From Parasediminibacterium sp051861445 (GTDB lineage: Bacteria > Bacteroidota > Bacteroidia > Chitinophagales > Chitinophagaceae): DNA of 64,000 nt. The stretch covers positions 1 to 64,000 of the forward strand of contig JBHYCS010000020.1 of NCBI GenBank assembly GCA_051861445.1, given 5' to 3'. A program made the position numbers and the translations under genes. Below, piece after piece: positions 16,972 through 25,200 of this stretch (positions are counted from its first letter, which is position 1; the number at the start of each line of letters is the position of its first letter). Under the pieces are notes generated by a model, which saw only the letters and a program-made list of their open reading frames with translations, had not been told where the DNA came from and made no database searches.

Positions 16972-17772
16972 ATGAATAAGAAATTTTTATTAATAATAGC
17001 TTTAGTTGCTTTTGTAGCAGCAGGCTCTTTTGCTCAGTCTAAAACTAGTGGCAAAAAAAGAACAGAACCTCTTTGGTGGATTAACCCAAATAATTATATC
17101 TATAATGAGGTTAACGCACCTAAACACATGAAATTGCCAAAACCAGTTTTACCTGATGCTGATGGTGATGGAATTACAGACCAATTCGATTTAGAGCCAA
17201 ACACTCCAGCAGGAGCTCCTGTAGATCAAAGAGGTGTTGCTAAAGATACAGATGGAGATGGTGTTCCTGATTTTAGAGATAAAGAACCAATTACTCCTGG
17301 AAAATGGTTTCCTGTAAATGCTGATGGTATTGGTACTGCACCTGAACCATCTTGCTGCAAAGAAGTAAAAGACGAAATTTCTAAAATTAAAGAAACAATT
17401 GCTACTTATGGCGAAAAATTAAATTGCAATATTGGTAGCTTACCAAGTGTTCAATTTAAGAGTGGTGCAAGACTTTCTAAAGATGCTGAATTAGTACTTG
17501 CTTCTGCAGCCGCTCAATTAAATGCTAATCCTAGTTGTAAAATTAAATTAATTGGTTACGGTGCTTCTAGTAAAGCATCTCAACAGTTAAGCTTCGATAA
17601 AGTAAATGCAGTTAAAAAATATTTAATTGAAAAACAAGGTATCTCTGAATCTAGAATCATATTTGTATATGGTCAAGATGGAGATTCTAACACTGTAGAT
17701 TTACAAGGAACAACTGAAGATGGTCCAAACTCTGTACCAGCTCCTCATCCAAATTTAAAATCTAAAGGATAA
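16972..17772 (+). CDS. OmpA-family protein with thrombospondin type 3 repeats
   Basis: This 266-residue protein has a signal peptide (to about residue 22, ending SFAQ), two calcium-binding TSP3-type repeats (DADGDGITDQFD and DTDGDGVPDFRD, about residues 64-102) and a C-terminal OmpA-like domain (about 155-250). In canonical OmpA domains an Asp and an Arg bind the diaminopimelate of peptidoglycan. Here the corresponding stretches read GYGASSKASQQLSFDKVNAVKKYL, with neither the usual Asp nor the Arg evident. Peptidoglycan binding may therefore be altered. It is second in the operon with the barrel gene at 16112, which it may complement as a periplasmic anchor. Confidence 0.85.
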   Translation: MNKKFLLIIALVAFVAAGSFAQSKTSGKKRTEPLWWINPNNYIYNEVNAPKHMKLPKPVLPDADGDGITDQFDLEPNTPAGAPVDQRGVAKDTDGDGVPDFRDKEPITPGKWFPVNADGIGTAPEPSCCKEVKDEISKIKETIATYGEKLNCNIGSLPSVQFKSGARLSKDAELVLASAAAQLNANPSCKIKLIGYGASSKASQQLSFDKVNAVKKYLIEKQGISESRIIFVYGQDGDSNTVDLQGTTEDGPNSVPAPHPNLKSKG

Positions 17773-17791
17773 TTTCATTTCCAATAAATCT

Positions 17792-17827
17792 AAAAGGTTG
17801 TTTCAAATTTTTGAAACAACCTTTTTT
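17792..17827 (+). terminator. Strong intrinsic terminator of the OmpA operon
   Basis: A 14-bp inverted repeat pairs AAGGTTGTTTCAAA (17794-17807) with TTTGAAACAACCTT (17810-17823), followed by a T-run. It is 20 bp after the OmpA-like stop. Confidence 0.85.
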
Positions 17828-17910
17828 ATGTTATAATTAACCGTTACAATTTGCTATATTTTTAACTTAGTTCTTTATTTGCTACAAAATAGCTAATTTC
17901 GCAATCCATT

Positions 17911-18708
17911 ATGTTTAGATTTATTGTTCCTTTTATTTTTATTCTAGCATTTACTTCTTGTGCATCAAAATTTGCAAAGGTGCAAAAGAGTAAAGATTAT
18001 GAGTATAAATACAAAAAAGCTGATGAATATTATGCAGCTAAAAAATACATTTTTGCTCAACAATTGTATGAAGAAGTGTCTCCTTTCATACGTGGAACAG
18101 TTCGTTATGAAGACTTATATTACAAATTAGCGTATAGTTATTATTACCAAAAAGACTACATTAACGCAGAAAATTTGTTTAAAACGTTTACTGAAACTTT
18201 TCCATCTAGTACACACACAGAGGAGTGTGAGTATATGAGGGCTTATACTTTTTACAAGCAATCTCCAAAAGTTGAACTAGATCAAACAAATACTACTAAA
18301 GCTATAGGTTTACTACAAGCTTTCATCAATACGCATCCTTCCTCTTCTAAAATTAAAGAGGCAAACGAATTGATGGATTTATGCAGAGAAAAATTAGAAT
18401 TAAAAGAGTTTAAGAGTGCAGATTTATACTATAATTTGGGTTTATATAAAGCAGCAGCAATTGCATTTACTACCGTTTCTGAAAACTTTCCAGATTCAAA
18501 ACGTAGTGATGAATATAAGCTTTTAGTAATTAAATCTTACTTCAAATATGCTGAAATGAGCTATGAAGAGAAGCAAAAAGAGCGTTTTGAAAAGGTATTA
18601 TCTGAATGCTCAGATTTTAAAGAGCGTTTCGTTGATAGTAAATACAGCGAAGAAGTAAATAAATATAAATTACAGACCAATAACTATTTAAAAAAAATAA
18701 CCAAATGA
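17911..18708 (+). CDS. bamD: Outer-membrane assembly lipoprotein BamD
   Basis: This 265-residue lipoprotein has the signal MFRFIVPFIFILAFTSC, with Cys17 as the lipidated residue. Tandem TPR-like helical pairs follow (for example ADEYYAAKKYIFAQQLYEEV and LAYSYYYQKDYINAENLFKTF). It matches the BamD/YfiO family, the essential lipoprotein partner of BamA in folding outer-membrane proteins. No acidic surface-export signal follows the Cys, as expected for a periplasm-facing lipoprotein. Its stop overlaps the rpoZ start by 4 bp (ATGA), so the two are translationally coupled. Confidence 0.9.
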   Translation: MFRFIVPFIFILAFTSCASKFAKVQKSKDYEYKYKKADEYYAAKKYIFAQQLYEEVSPFIRGTVRYEDLYYKLAYSYYYQKDYINAENLFKTFTETFPSSTHTEECEYMRAYTFYKQSPKVELDQTNTTKAIGLLQAFINTHPSSSKIKEANELMDLCREKLELKEFKSADLYYNLGLYKAAAIAFTTVSENFPDSKRSDEYKLLVIKSYFKYAEMSYEEKQKERFEKVLSECSDFKERFVDSKYSEEVNKYKLQTNNYLKKITK

Positions 18709-19052
18709 GCAAGCTAAAAAGACATTTTAATAGCAGTAATATACCAGCAGTTGTTGAAACAAAAAGCTTAATTGATATTAAGGCTAAAACTGGTAATTTG
18801 TATGAATCAATTTCTATTGTTGCAAGAAGAGCCAATCAAATCAATATTTCTTTAAGAGAAGAATTGCATAATAAATTGGAAGAATTTGCTAGTCATACAG
18901 ACAGTTTAGAAGAAATTCATGAAAACAAAGAGCAAATAGAAATTTCTAGAGCTTATGAGCGTATGCCTAATCCTGCTATTTTGGCTACTCAAGAATTTAT
19001 GGAATCTAAAATCTACTACAGAAAAAATAACGAGAACGACTTATTCAGATAA
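18705..19052 (+). CDS. rpoZ: RNA polymerase omega subunit (Bacteroidota type)
   Basis: This 115-residue protein has the omega/Rpb6 core TGNLYESISIVARRANQI (about residues 28-45), which contacts the beta-prime subunit. It is longer than E. coli omega and diverged at the C-terminus (RAYERMPNPAILATQEFMESKIYYR), as is normal in Bacteroidota. The position between bamD and coaBC is a conserved arrangement in this phylum. It overlaps bamD by 4 bp and is followed by a hairpin at 19073-19102. Confidence 0.85.
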   Translation: MSKLKRHFNSSNIPAVVETKSLIDIKAKTGNLYESISIVARRANQINISLREELHNKLEEFASHTDSLEEIHENKEQIEISRAYERMPNPAILATQEFMESKIYYRKNNENDLFR

Positions 19053-19072
19053 GTTTTTCCTCAATAACATTT

Positions 19073-19103
19073 AAAAACGACAGTCTTTGTACTGTCGTTT
19101 TTT
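19073..19103 (+). terminator. Intrinsic terminator or attenuator between rpoZ and coaBC
   Basis: A 12-bp perfect stem pairs AAAAACGACAGT (19073-19084) with ACTGTCGTTTTT (19091-19102), with a 6-nt loop and a T-run. It lies only 16 bp before the coaBC ATG. Either coaBC has its own promoter or the hairpin is a partial terminator within the operon. Confidence 0.75.
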
Positions 19104-19118
19104 GTTAATTTTAAAATT

Positions 19119-20315
19119 ATGTTGCAAGGAAAAAAAATACTGTTAGGTGTTACAGGTAGTATAGCAGCTTATAAAGCTATTTTATTGGTGAGGTTACTGG
19201 TAAAAGCAGGAGCAGAAGTAAAGGTAATTACTACTAAAGCAGCTGCAGACTTTGTATCTCCTTTGGTATTATCAACACTTTCTAAGAATAAGGTTCTACA
19301 AGATTTATCTACAAACGATGAATGGGCAAATCATGTTCAATTAGGTCGTTGGGCAGATGTTTTTTTAATTGCTCCATTGTCTTGTAATTCTTTAGCAAAA
19401 ATGGCAAATGGCTTTTGCGATAATCTATTAATGGCAACTTATTTATCTGCTACTTGTCCTGTCGTAGTAGCACCAGCAATGGATGAAGATATGTGGTGGC
19501 ATCCCACAACAAAAAAAAATATTCAATCCATTATTAACAATGGTAATCAAGTAATTAGTGTTCAAAATGGAGAGTTAGCAAGTGGTTTATTTGGTGAAGG
19601 CAGAATGGCAGAACCAGAAGAAATTCTAACATTTATAATAGAAAATTTTTTCAGGCAAACATTTTTTCAAAACAAAAAAGTATTAATTACTGCTGGCCCA
19701 ACCTATGAAGCAATAGATCCAGTGCGTTTTATAGGTAATCATTCATCAGGTAAAATGGGATTTGCTTTGGCAGAAACCATGTATTTGCAAGGAGCCGATG
19801 TAAAACTTGTAACTGGACCAACAGCTGAAAAATTAGCTTACAATAATATTAAAAAGGTAGATGTAACAAGTGCGGCAGAAATGTTTGAAGCTTGTAATAA
19901 TATTTTCCAAGAAGTTGATATTGCTATTATGAGTGCAGCAGTAGCTGATTACAAACCAAACTTAGTTGCAACTGAAAAAATTAAGAAAAAAGCCGACGAT
20001 TTTACAATTCATCTTGAAAAAACAAACGATATTTTATTTGAATTGGGAAAACAAAAAAAAGAACATCAGTTTTTGGCTGGGTTTGCTTTAGAAACCAACA
20101 ATGAAGTAGAGAATGCCTTGGATAAATTGGTTCGAAAAAACGCAGATTGTATTATTCTAAATTCATTACACGATAAGCAAGCTGGATTTAAATTCGATAC
20201 CAATAAAATTACCATTTTATCTAAATCAGGAGAAAAAATAGCTTTCGATTTAAAATCTAAGAAAGAAGTAGCTGAAGATATTGTATCATATATTTATACT
20301 CAAGTTAATGTATAG
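19119..20315 (+). CDS. coaBC: Bifunctional phosphopantothenoylcysteine decarboxylase / phosphopantothenate-cysteine ligase
   Basis: This 398-residue enzyme carries out two steps of coenzyme A synthesis. The N-terminal FMN-dependent CoaC half (about 1-185) has GSIAAYK, the catalytic-His region NHVQLGRWAD and PAMDEDMW. The C-terminal CoaB half has GPTYEAIDPVRFIGNHSSGKMG and the ADYKP motif. In E. coli Dfp the PXMN Asn and a Cys in ACGD are catalytic; here these read PAMD and LASGL. I recall the same replacements in other Bacteroidota, so this is probably a lineage feature and not inactivation. It overlaps the next gene by 8 bp. Confidence 0.95.
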   Translation: MLQGKKILLGVTGSIAAYKAILLVRLLVKAGAEVKVITTKAAADFVSPLVLSTLSKNKVLQDLSTNDEWANHVQLGRWADVFLIAPLSCNSLAKMANGFCDNLLMATYLSATCPVVVAPAMDEDMWWHPTTKKNIQSIINNGNQVISVQNGELASGLFGEGRMAEPEEILTFIIENFFRQTFFQNKKVLITAGPTYEAIDPVRFIGNHSSGKMGFALAETMYLQGADVKLVTGPTAEKLAYNNIKKVDVTSAAEMFEACNNIFQEVDIAIMSAAVADYKPNLVATEKIKKKADDFTIHLEKTNDILFELGKQKKEHQFLAGFALETNNEVENALDKLVRKNADCIILNSLHDKQAGFKFDTNKITILSKSGEKIAFDLKSKKEVAEDIVSYIYTQVNV

Positions 20316-21237
20316 ATTCATCAAACCAGTTTATGTGTGCTTGTGCTTATTAGCAATTTCTTTGGCAAGCAATGCTCAAGAAATAAAAGCAAAAGTTACC
20401 GTTAATGCTAGTAGAGTAAACACTACTGTAGATAGAAAAGTGTTTGTAACCCTACAAAATCAATTAACCAACTTTATAAATAATAGAAAGTGGACTTCCG
20501 ATGCATTTAAGGCAAATGAAAAAATTGAATGTGGCTTTTTATTAAACATAGAAAGTATTGTAGAAACCAATGTTTACAAGGCTTCTCTCATCATTCAGGC
20601 AGCGAGACCCGTTTATGGCAGTGCTTATCAATCTGCTTTGGTAAATTTTCAAGATGCAGAAATTACGTTTAAATACATCGAATTTCAGCCCATAGAATTT
20701 AATGAGAATAGAATTCAAGGTGCTGATCCATTAATCGGAAATTTATCTGCCTGTTTTGCATTTTATGTGTATACCATTCTAGGTTTAGATTATGATTCTT
20801 TTGCTCCAAAAGGTGGTGATAAATATTTTCAAAAAGCACAAAATATTGTGAACAATGCACCAGAAGCAGGGAATATTACCGGTTGGAAATTGTTTGATGG
20901 ATTAAGAAATAGATATTGGTTAAATGAAAACCTTATTAATAATAGATACAATATTTTTCACGATGTTGTATATGCTTACTTTAGATCAGGTTTAGATAGA
21001 ATGGCACAAAACGAAACCGAGGCAAGAACCAATATTGTACAAGCCCTACAACAGCTACATGCATTTAACAAAGAATATCCAAATACATTTATTGTACAGT
21101 TTTTCTTGCAAAATAGAGAATTGGAATGGATTGGATTATTTAAAAAAGCACCATCTGATGTAAAACAAAAAGTAGTTGAACTGTTGGTTGCTGTAGATAT
21201 TAACAATGCTCAACGTTATAAAGATGAATTAAAATGA
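20308..21237 (+). CDS. DUF4835 family secreted protein (called PorD in some T9SS annotations)
   Basis: ATG 20308 gives a proper signal peptide (MYRFIKPVYVCLCLLAISLASNAQ), whereas the open frame extends upstream only to a TTG at 20281. The mature protein of about 285 residues matches the DUF4835 pattern (FVTLQNQLTNFINNRKWT, GNLSACFAFYVYTILGLDYDSFAPKGGDKYFQKAQNIVNNA). This family routinely follows coaBC in Bacteroidota. Some newer annotations link it to type IX secretion as PorD; I know that from memory and cannot confirm it here. It overlaps coaBC at its start and the next gene by 4 bp. Confidence 0.85.
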   Translation: MYRFIKPVYVCLCLLAISLASNAQEIKAKVTVNASRVNTTVDRKVFVTLQNQLTNFINNRKWTSDAFKANEKIECGFLLNIESIVETNVYKASLIIQAARPVYGSAYQSALVNFQDAEITFKYIEFQPIEFNENRIQGADPLIGNLSACFAFYVYTILGLDYDSFAPKGGDKYFQKAQNIVNNAPEAGNITGWKLFDGLRNRYWLNENLINNRYNIFHDVVYAYFRSGLDRMAQNETEARTNIVQALQQLHAFNKEYPNTFIVQFFLQNRELEWIGLFKKAPSDVKQKVVELLVAVDINNAQRYKDELK

Positions 21238-21602
21238 GTAAACAATACACAAAGTTGTTAATCGTATTAATGTTTGTTTTTTTTTCTTGCAATACTGAAA
21301 AAGATATTTTACCAATCAACGAAATGAAACCCATTATGTGGGATTTATTAACAGCCGATGAATGGTTTAATCAAACAGCAATTACCGATTCTACAGCTAG
21401 ATTAAAACAGAAAAACACCCAGTTATACAATCAAATTTTTGAGAAATATAAAATCACTAAAAAACAATTCTATAATAGCTATAATTACTATCAAATGCAT
21501 CCTACTGAATTAAAAATATTGATAGATTCGGTGGAAAATTATGGCTCAAGAATAAAAAATATACAAGACTCTATTGCCTTGAAAAAAACGATTGCCAAAT
21601 AA
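21234..21602 (+). CDS. DUF4296-like lipoprotein
   Basis: This 122-residue lipoprotein (MSKQYTKLLIVLMFVFFSC, lipidated Cys19) has a small helical domain carrying EMKPIMWDLLTADEWF and KYKITKKQFYNSYNYYQMHPTELKILIDSV. That pattern is typical of DUF4296, a Bacteroidota-specific family of unknown function. It overlaps the DUF4835 gene by 4 bp and ends the bamD-rpoZ-coaBC cluster. The close coupling suggests an envelope role shared with DUF4835. Confidence 0.8.
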   Translation: MSKQYTKLLIVLMFVFFSCNTEKDILPINEMKPIMWDLLTADEWFNQTAITDSTARLKQKNTQLYNQIFEKYKITKKQFYNSYNYYQMHPTELKILIDSVENYGSRIKNIQDSIALKKTIAK

Positions 21603-21626
21603 TATTTCTTCTCTAAATAATGCCGT

Positions 21627-22319
21627 ATGAATAAAGTATTTACAGATGCTACATCTGCCATTTTTGATATTGAAGATGGATCCACAATTATGCTTGGTGG
21701 TTTTGGATTGAATGGAATTCCTGAAAACTGTATTCAGGCCTTGGTAAACAAAGAAATTAAGCATTTAACCTGTATTTCAAACAATGCTGGTGTAGACGAT
21801 TTTGGATTGGGATTGCTATTAAAAACGAAGCAAATAGATAAAATGATGAGTAGTTATGTGGGTGAAAATGCAGAGTTTGAAAGGCAATTGTTGAGTGGTG
21901 AACTTGAAGTAGAATTAATTCCTCAAGGAACATTGGCTACCCGTATTCAAATGGCAGCAATGGGTATTCCTGCTTTTTTTACACCTGCAGGTTATGGAAC
22001 CGAAGTAGCCATAGGAAAAGAATCAAGAGAATTTAATGGTAAAATGTATCTAATGGAATTTGCTTTACATGCAAGCTTTGCATTAATAAAAGCATGGAAA
22101 GGCGATACAATGGGTAATTTGGTTTTTAGAAAAGCAACTAGAAACTTCTCTACCTCTATGGCAAAAGCAGCCGATATTACTATTGTAGAAGTAGAGGAAT
22201 TGGTAAAACCTGGTGAAATTGATCCAGATGAGGTTGATGTGGCAGGAATTTATGTTCATCGAATTTTTCAAGGAAAAAATTATGAAAAACGAATTGAGAA
22301 AAAAACAGTGCAACTGTAA
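21627..22319 (+). CDS. scoA: 3-oxoacid CoA-transferase subunit A
   Basis: This 230-residue family I CoA-transferase alpha subunit has the N-terminal Gly-rich block IMLGGFGLNGIPENCIQAL and the later FFTPAGYGTEVAIGKESREF. It pairs with the B subunit at 22361. The complex moves CoA between succinyl-CoA and acetoacetate (ketone body or fatty-acid use). Acetate/butyrate CoA-transferase activity is the alternative. The A-B gene order with a 41-bp gap is standard. Subunit assignment is secure; the preferred acyl donor is inferred from similarity to the SCOT pattern. Confidence 0.9.
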   Translation: MNKVFTDATSAIFDIEDGSTIMLGGFGLNGIPENCIQALVNKEIKHLTCISNNAGVDDFGLGLLLKTKQIDKMMSSYVGENAEFERQLLSGELEVELIPQGTLATRIQMAAMGIPAFFTPAGYGTEVAIGKESREFNGKMYLMEFALHASFALIKAWKGDTMGNLVFRKATRNFSTSMAKAADITIVEVEELVKPGEIDPDEVDVAGIYVHRIFQGKNYEKRIEKKTVQL

Positions 22320-22360
22320 TATTTCTTCTTCTCCTTTCTTCACCAAAAATTACAACGATT

Positions 22361-23017
22361 ATGCTTGATAAATATGGTATTGCAAAACGAATTGCCCAAG
22401 AATTAAAAGATGGTATGTATGTAAATTTAGGTATTGGTATACCTACCTTGGTTGCTAATTATGTGCCTAAAGACATAACTGTTGTTTTCCAAAGTGAAAA
22501 TGGAATTTTAGGAATGGGACCATATCCTACAGCAGAAAATATAAATGCAGATTTAATTAATGCAGGCAAAGAAACCGTAACTACTATTAATGGTGCTGCA
22601 TTTTTTGATAGTGCTGAAAGTTTTGGAATGATTAGAGCTGGAAAAATAGATTTAACAGTTTTAGGTGCCATGGAAGTAAGCGATAACGGCGATATTGCTA
22701 ATTGGAAAATTCCTGGTAAAATGGTAAAAGGAATGGGGGGAGCAATGGATTTAGTTGCGAGTGCTAAAAACATTATTGTTGCCATGATGCACACCAATCC
22801 AAAAGGCGAAAGTAAATTGTTGCCACAGTGTACTTTGCCATTAACAGGTTTAGGCTGCGTTAAAAAAGTAGTAACCGAATTGGCAGTTCTTGAAATTACT
22901 GAAAATGGTTTTCTACTTACAGAAATTGCTCCAAATGTTACAATAGAAGAAGTGGTTGCAAAAACAAGTGGAAGGTTAATCATTTCACCAAATGTAAAAA
23001 CCATTCAAGTGCACTAA
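22361..23017 (+). CDS. scoB: 3-oxoacid CoA-transferase subunit B
   Basis: This 218-residue beta subunit carries the catalytic Glu46 in QSENGILGMGP, which forms the glutamyl-CoA thioester. It also has the GIGIPTLVANYVP start and the conserved MKGMGGAMDL-like block (MVKGMGGAMDLVASAKN). It works as a heteromer with the product of the preceding gene. It ends 22 bp before a strong terminator, so the two genes form a closed operon. Confidence 0.92.
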   Translation: MLDKYGIAKRIAQELKDGMYVNLGIGIPTLVANYVPKDITVVFQSENGILGMGPYPTAENINADLINAGKETVTTINGAAFFDSAESFGMIRAGKIDLTVLGAMEVSDNGDIANWKIPGKMVKGMGGAMDLVASAKNIIVAMMHTNPKGESKLLPQCTLPLTGLGCVKKVVTELAVLEITENGFLLTEIAPNVTIEEVVAKTSGRLIISPNVKTIQVH

Positions 23018-23037
23018 TTTTTTATCATAATTTCTTT

Positions 23038-23072
23038 CGAAAGGCTATCTTATAAAAGGATAGCCTTTTTTA
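23038..23072 (+). terminator. Intrinsic terminator of the scoAB operon
   Basis: A 10-bp stem pairs AAAGGCTATC (23040-23049) with GATAGCCTTT (23059-23068), with a 9-nt loop and a T-run. Confidence 0.85.
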
Positions 23073-23141
23073 TTTATATACATCTATTTTTTAGTTGATT
23101 TTAAGCTAGCAATTTTTTAGAAAAATAATTTTATTTATTAA

Positions 23142-23159
23142 AAAAGTATCAATACTTTT
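23142..23159. promoter_or_regulatory. Palindrome upstream of the T9SS-secreted protein gene
   Basis: AAAAGTATCAATACTTTT is an 18-bp inverted repeat (8-bp arms, 2-bp centre) located 37 bp before the ATG at 23196. It has no T-run of terminator type. It could be an operator for a dimeric regulator. No regulator is identified. Confidence 0.35.
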
Positions 23160-23195
23160 AAAAAAATATTATTAACTAATTAATCTTTCTGCTTT

Positions 23196-24845
23196 ATGAA
23201 AAAAATGTACCTATTCTTCTTAGCATTTGTGATTACTAATTTTGTAAATGCACAATTTACTTCATTATGGCAAGTAAATGCAAATACACAAACTACTTCA
23301 GGCGTTGCTGTAAATACAGGACCTTATACTTGGTTTCAAGGAAATGGAACTATGATACCTCCAGCATCAAGTTATCCGCAAGCAAACAACACTACTAGTT
23401 TAGCTTATAGTCAAGTTGAAGATAAATTATTTGTTGCTAATAGAAACGACCGTATTGCTGTCATTAATCCTGCAACTGGTGCAGAAGAAGGAACGCTAAG
23501 TTTATCAGGATTAGGAACAGAAGCTTTTAAATTTAATAAAATTCGAGTTGATGCCGATGGTGTAATTTATGGTTTATCTCTTTCAACTGCTATATCAAAT
23601 CCTGTTAAAATTTATAGATGGGCAAATCGAAGTGCAACTCCAACAAAATGTGCTGAATTTGCTGTAACTGAAAGATGTGGTGACGCTTTTGGTATTTCTG
23701 GTACAGGTGCCAATACTATCTTTTATACATCAGGTTCTGCTATGGCAGCTTCTCCTGCTCCAGCAAATTCTATTAATATTTATGTATTAAATACAACAAA
23801 TGGCCTTGATTTTACGGTAAATAAAACCATAAACTTGCCAACCGTTGCAAGTGGTCAGTGGGCTAACCGTACTATTGAACCTATTTCTAACGACCTTAAC
23901 TCAGATCTATGGATAAAAGGAGGTGGTTTTAATGCAAGAAGAATTACTGTAAATGGTACTTCCGCTTCAGTTGCATTATCAATACCAGATGGTACAGGTG
24001 TGGGACAAGCTTCTTTAGGTTATGGAGGTATGAAATTGCTAAATTTAAATAATAAAAAATTATTGTCTTTTGCAGGTGGTAATAATAGTACTGCAGGAAC
24101 TAAATTCAGAGTTTTAGATGTTACAGACGAATTAGCAATTACTAATTTTGGTGAAGATTCTCTTGGTACGTTAACATTTTATACAGCCAATACAAATGGA
24201 ACTGGCGATTTATCATTTAAAGTAAATAATGATAATACTTTTACAGCTTTTTATTTGTCAACAAATAATGGAATAGAAGCAACTCAATCTCCAAGTTTAT
24301 TACCTGTTTCCCTATCTTCTTTTGCTGGTTCTATTAAAGATGGTATAGCTTCTTTAACTTGGAAAACAGATAACGAAATCAATAACAAAGGTTTTGAAAT
24401 TGAAAAGTCTTTTAACGGAAGCGACTTTTCTACTATCGGATTTGTAGCAGCTGGTGAAAATGCATCTAATACATACTCTTTCTCTGAATCTAAAAATTTA
24501 GCAGCTAACAACTACTATCGTTTAAAACAAGTAGATAAAGACGGTAAATACACTCGTTCTTCTGTTATTTTACTTCAAAACAAAACCAATATTCAACAGT
24601 TGGTGTTGTTTGGTAACGTTGTAAAATCGCAGCTAAATGCTCAAATAGAAGCTACTAAAACTGGTGCATCTTCAATTGCTATTGTAGATATGTCGGGTAA
24701 AGTGGTTAAAACCATTCAAAAGCAATTACAGAAAGGAACCAATCAAGTATCTTTTAGTGTTATTGGTTTACAAGCTGGTAATTATCAATTACAAATTGCA
24801 ACAACTGAGGGAAGAACTAGTGCAAGATTTGTAGTAGCTAAATAA
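23196..24845 (+). CDS. Type IX secreted protein with C-terminal sorting domain (type A)
   Basis: This 549-residue protein has a signal peptide (to about residue 20, ending VNAQ). An N-terminal beta-rich, propeller-like region (about 25-365) contains KLFVANRNDRIAVINPATGAEEGTL-like repeats and resembles DUF4623 in pattern. Next comes a fibronectin-like linker (LPVSLSSFAGSIKDGIASLTWKTDNEINNKGFEIEKS...) common in Bacteroidota cargo. The last 75 residues form a type A T9SS sorting domain (IAIVDMSGKVVKTI... GLQAGNYQLQI). It is exported and probably bound to the cell surface or released. It is monocistronic, with its own terminator. Substrate or binding target unknown. Confidence 0.8.
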   Translation: MKKMYLFFLAFVITNFVNAQFTSLWQVNANTQTTSGVAVNTGPYTWFQGNGTMIPPASSYPQANNTTSLAYSQVEDKLFVANRNDRIAVINPATGAEEGTLSLSGLGTEAFKFNKIRVDADGVIYGLSLSTAISNPVKIYRWANRSATPTKCAEFAVTERCGDAFGISGTGANTIFYTSGSAMAASPAPANSINIYVLNTTNGLDFTVNKTINLPTVASGQWANRTIEPISNDLNSDLWIKGGGFNARRITVNGTSASVALSIPDGTGVGQASLGYGGMKLLNLNNKKLLSFAGGNNSTAGTKFRVLDVTDELAITNFGEDSLGTLTFYTANTNGTGDLSFKVNNDNTFTAFYLSTNNGIEATQSPSLLPVSLSSFAGSIKDGIASLTWKTDNEINNKGFEIEKSFNGSDFSTIGFVAAGENASNTYSFSESKNLAANNYYRLKQVDKDGKYTRSSVILLQNKTNIQQLVLFGNVVKSQLNAQIEATKTGASSIAIVDMSGKVVKTIQKQLQKGTNQVSFSVIGLQAGNYQLQIATTEGRTSARFVVAK

Positions 24846-24897
24846 GGTATCGTTTTCTAGTTTAATAATAACGAACTAGCTGTAAAGTTGGTTTAAG

Positions 24898-24930
24898 AAA
24901 GGTTGGCATGTTTATGCCGACCTTTTTTTA
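24898..24930 (+). terminator. Intrinsic terminator after the T9SS-secreted protein gene
   Basis: An 11-bp stem (one G-T pair) pairs AAGGTTGGCAT (24899-24909) with ATGCCGACCTT (24914-24924), with a GTTT loop and a long T-run. Confidence 0.85.
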
Positions 24931-24993
24931 TTTTTTTATACTTACCAAACACTAATGCTTTAGCTTCTGCCGAATAGGATTTCTATAGCTGAT

Positions 24994-25106
24994 GGGCTGC
25001 CAGATAGTAGTGGAAAACACGGTGCAGCCTTGTGCTTGGCTTTTGTGCCGGATTTGTAACGGATAGCTGGTACAACTGTTGAACACAGTACCCATGTTTA
25101 CAGCCC
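24994..25106 (+). ncRNA. Candidate structured RNA / repeated intergenic element, copy 2
   Basis: This diverged copy of the element at 4316-4416 shares blocks in the same order: AGTGGAAA, C-CGG, GCTT-GCTTTTGTG, GGA-TTG-AACG-A-AGC, GGTACAA and TGAA. Stems remain possible with different bases: closing GGGCTG (24994-24999) with CAGCCC (25101-25106), and GGTAC (25069-25073) with GTACC (25088-25092). Paired changes against copy 1 support a folded RNA. It ends 94 bp before the M1 peptidase start on the same strand. Confidence 0.5.
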
Positions 25107-25200
25107 CTACTTGTTTACCGCTTAGAGAATGAATGTTCTATTAATACTACAGTGTTTTTTATTTTCAAACCGTTTTAATACATTGTGCAGATAAACTAAA

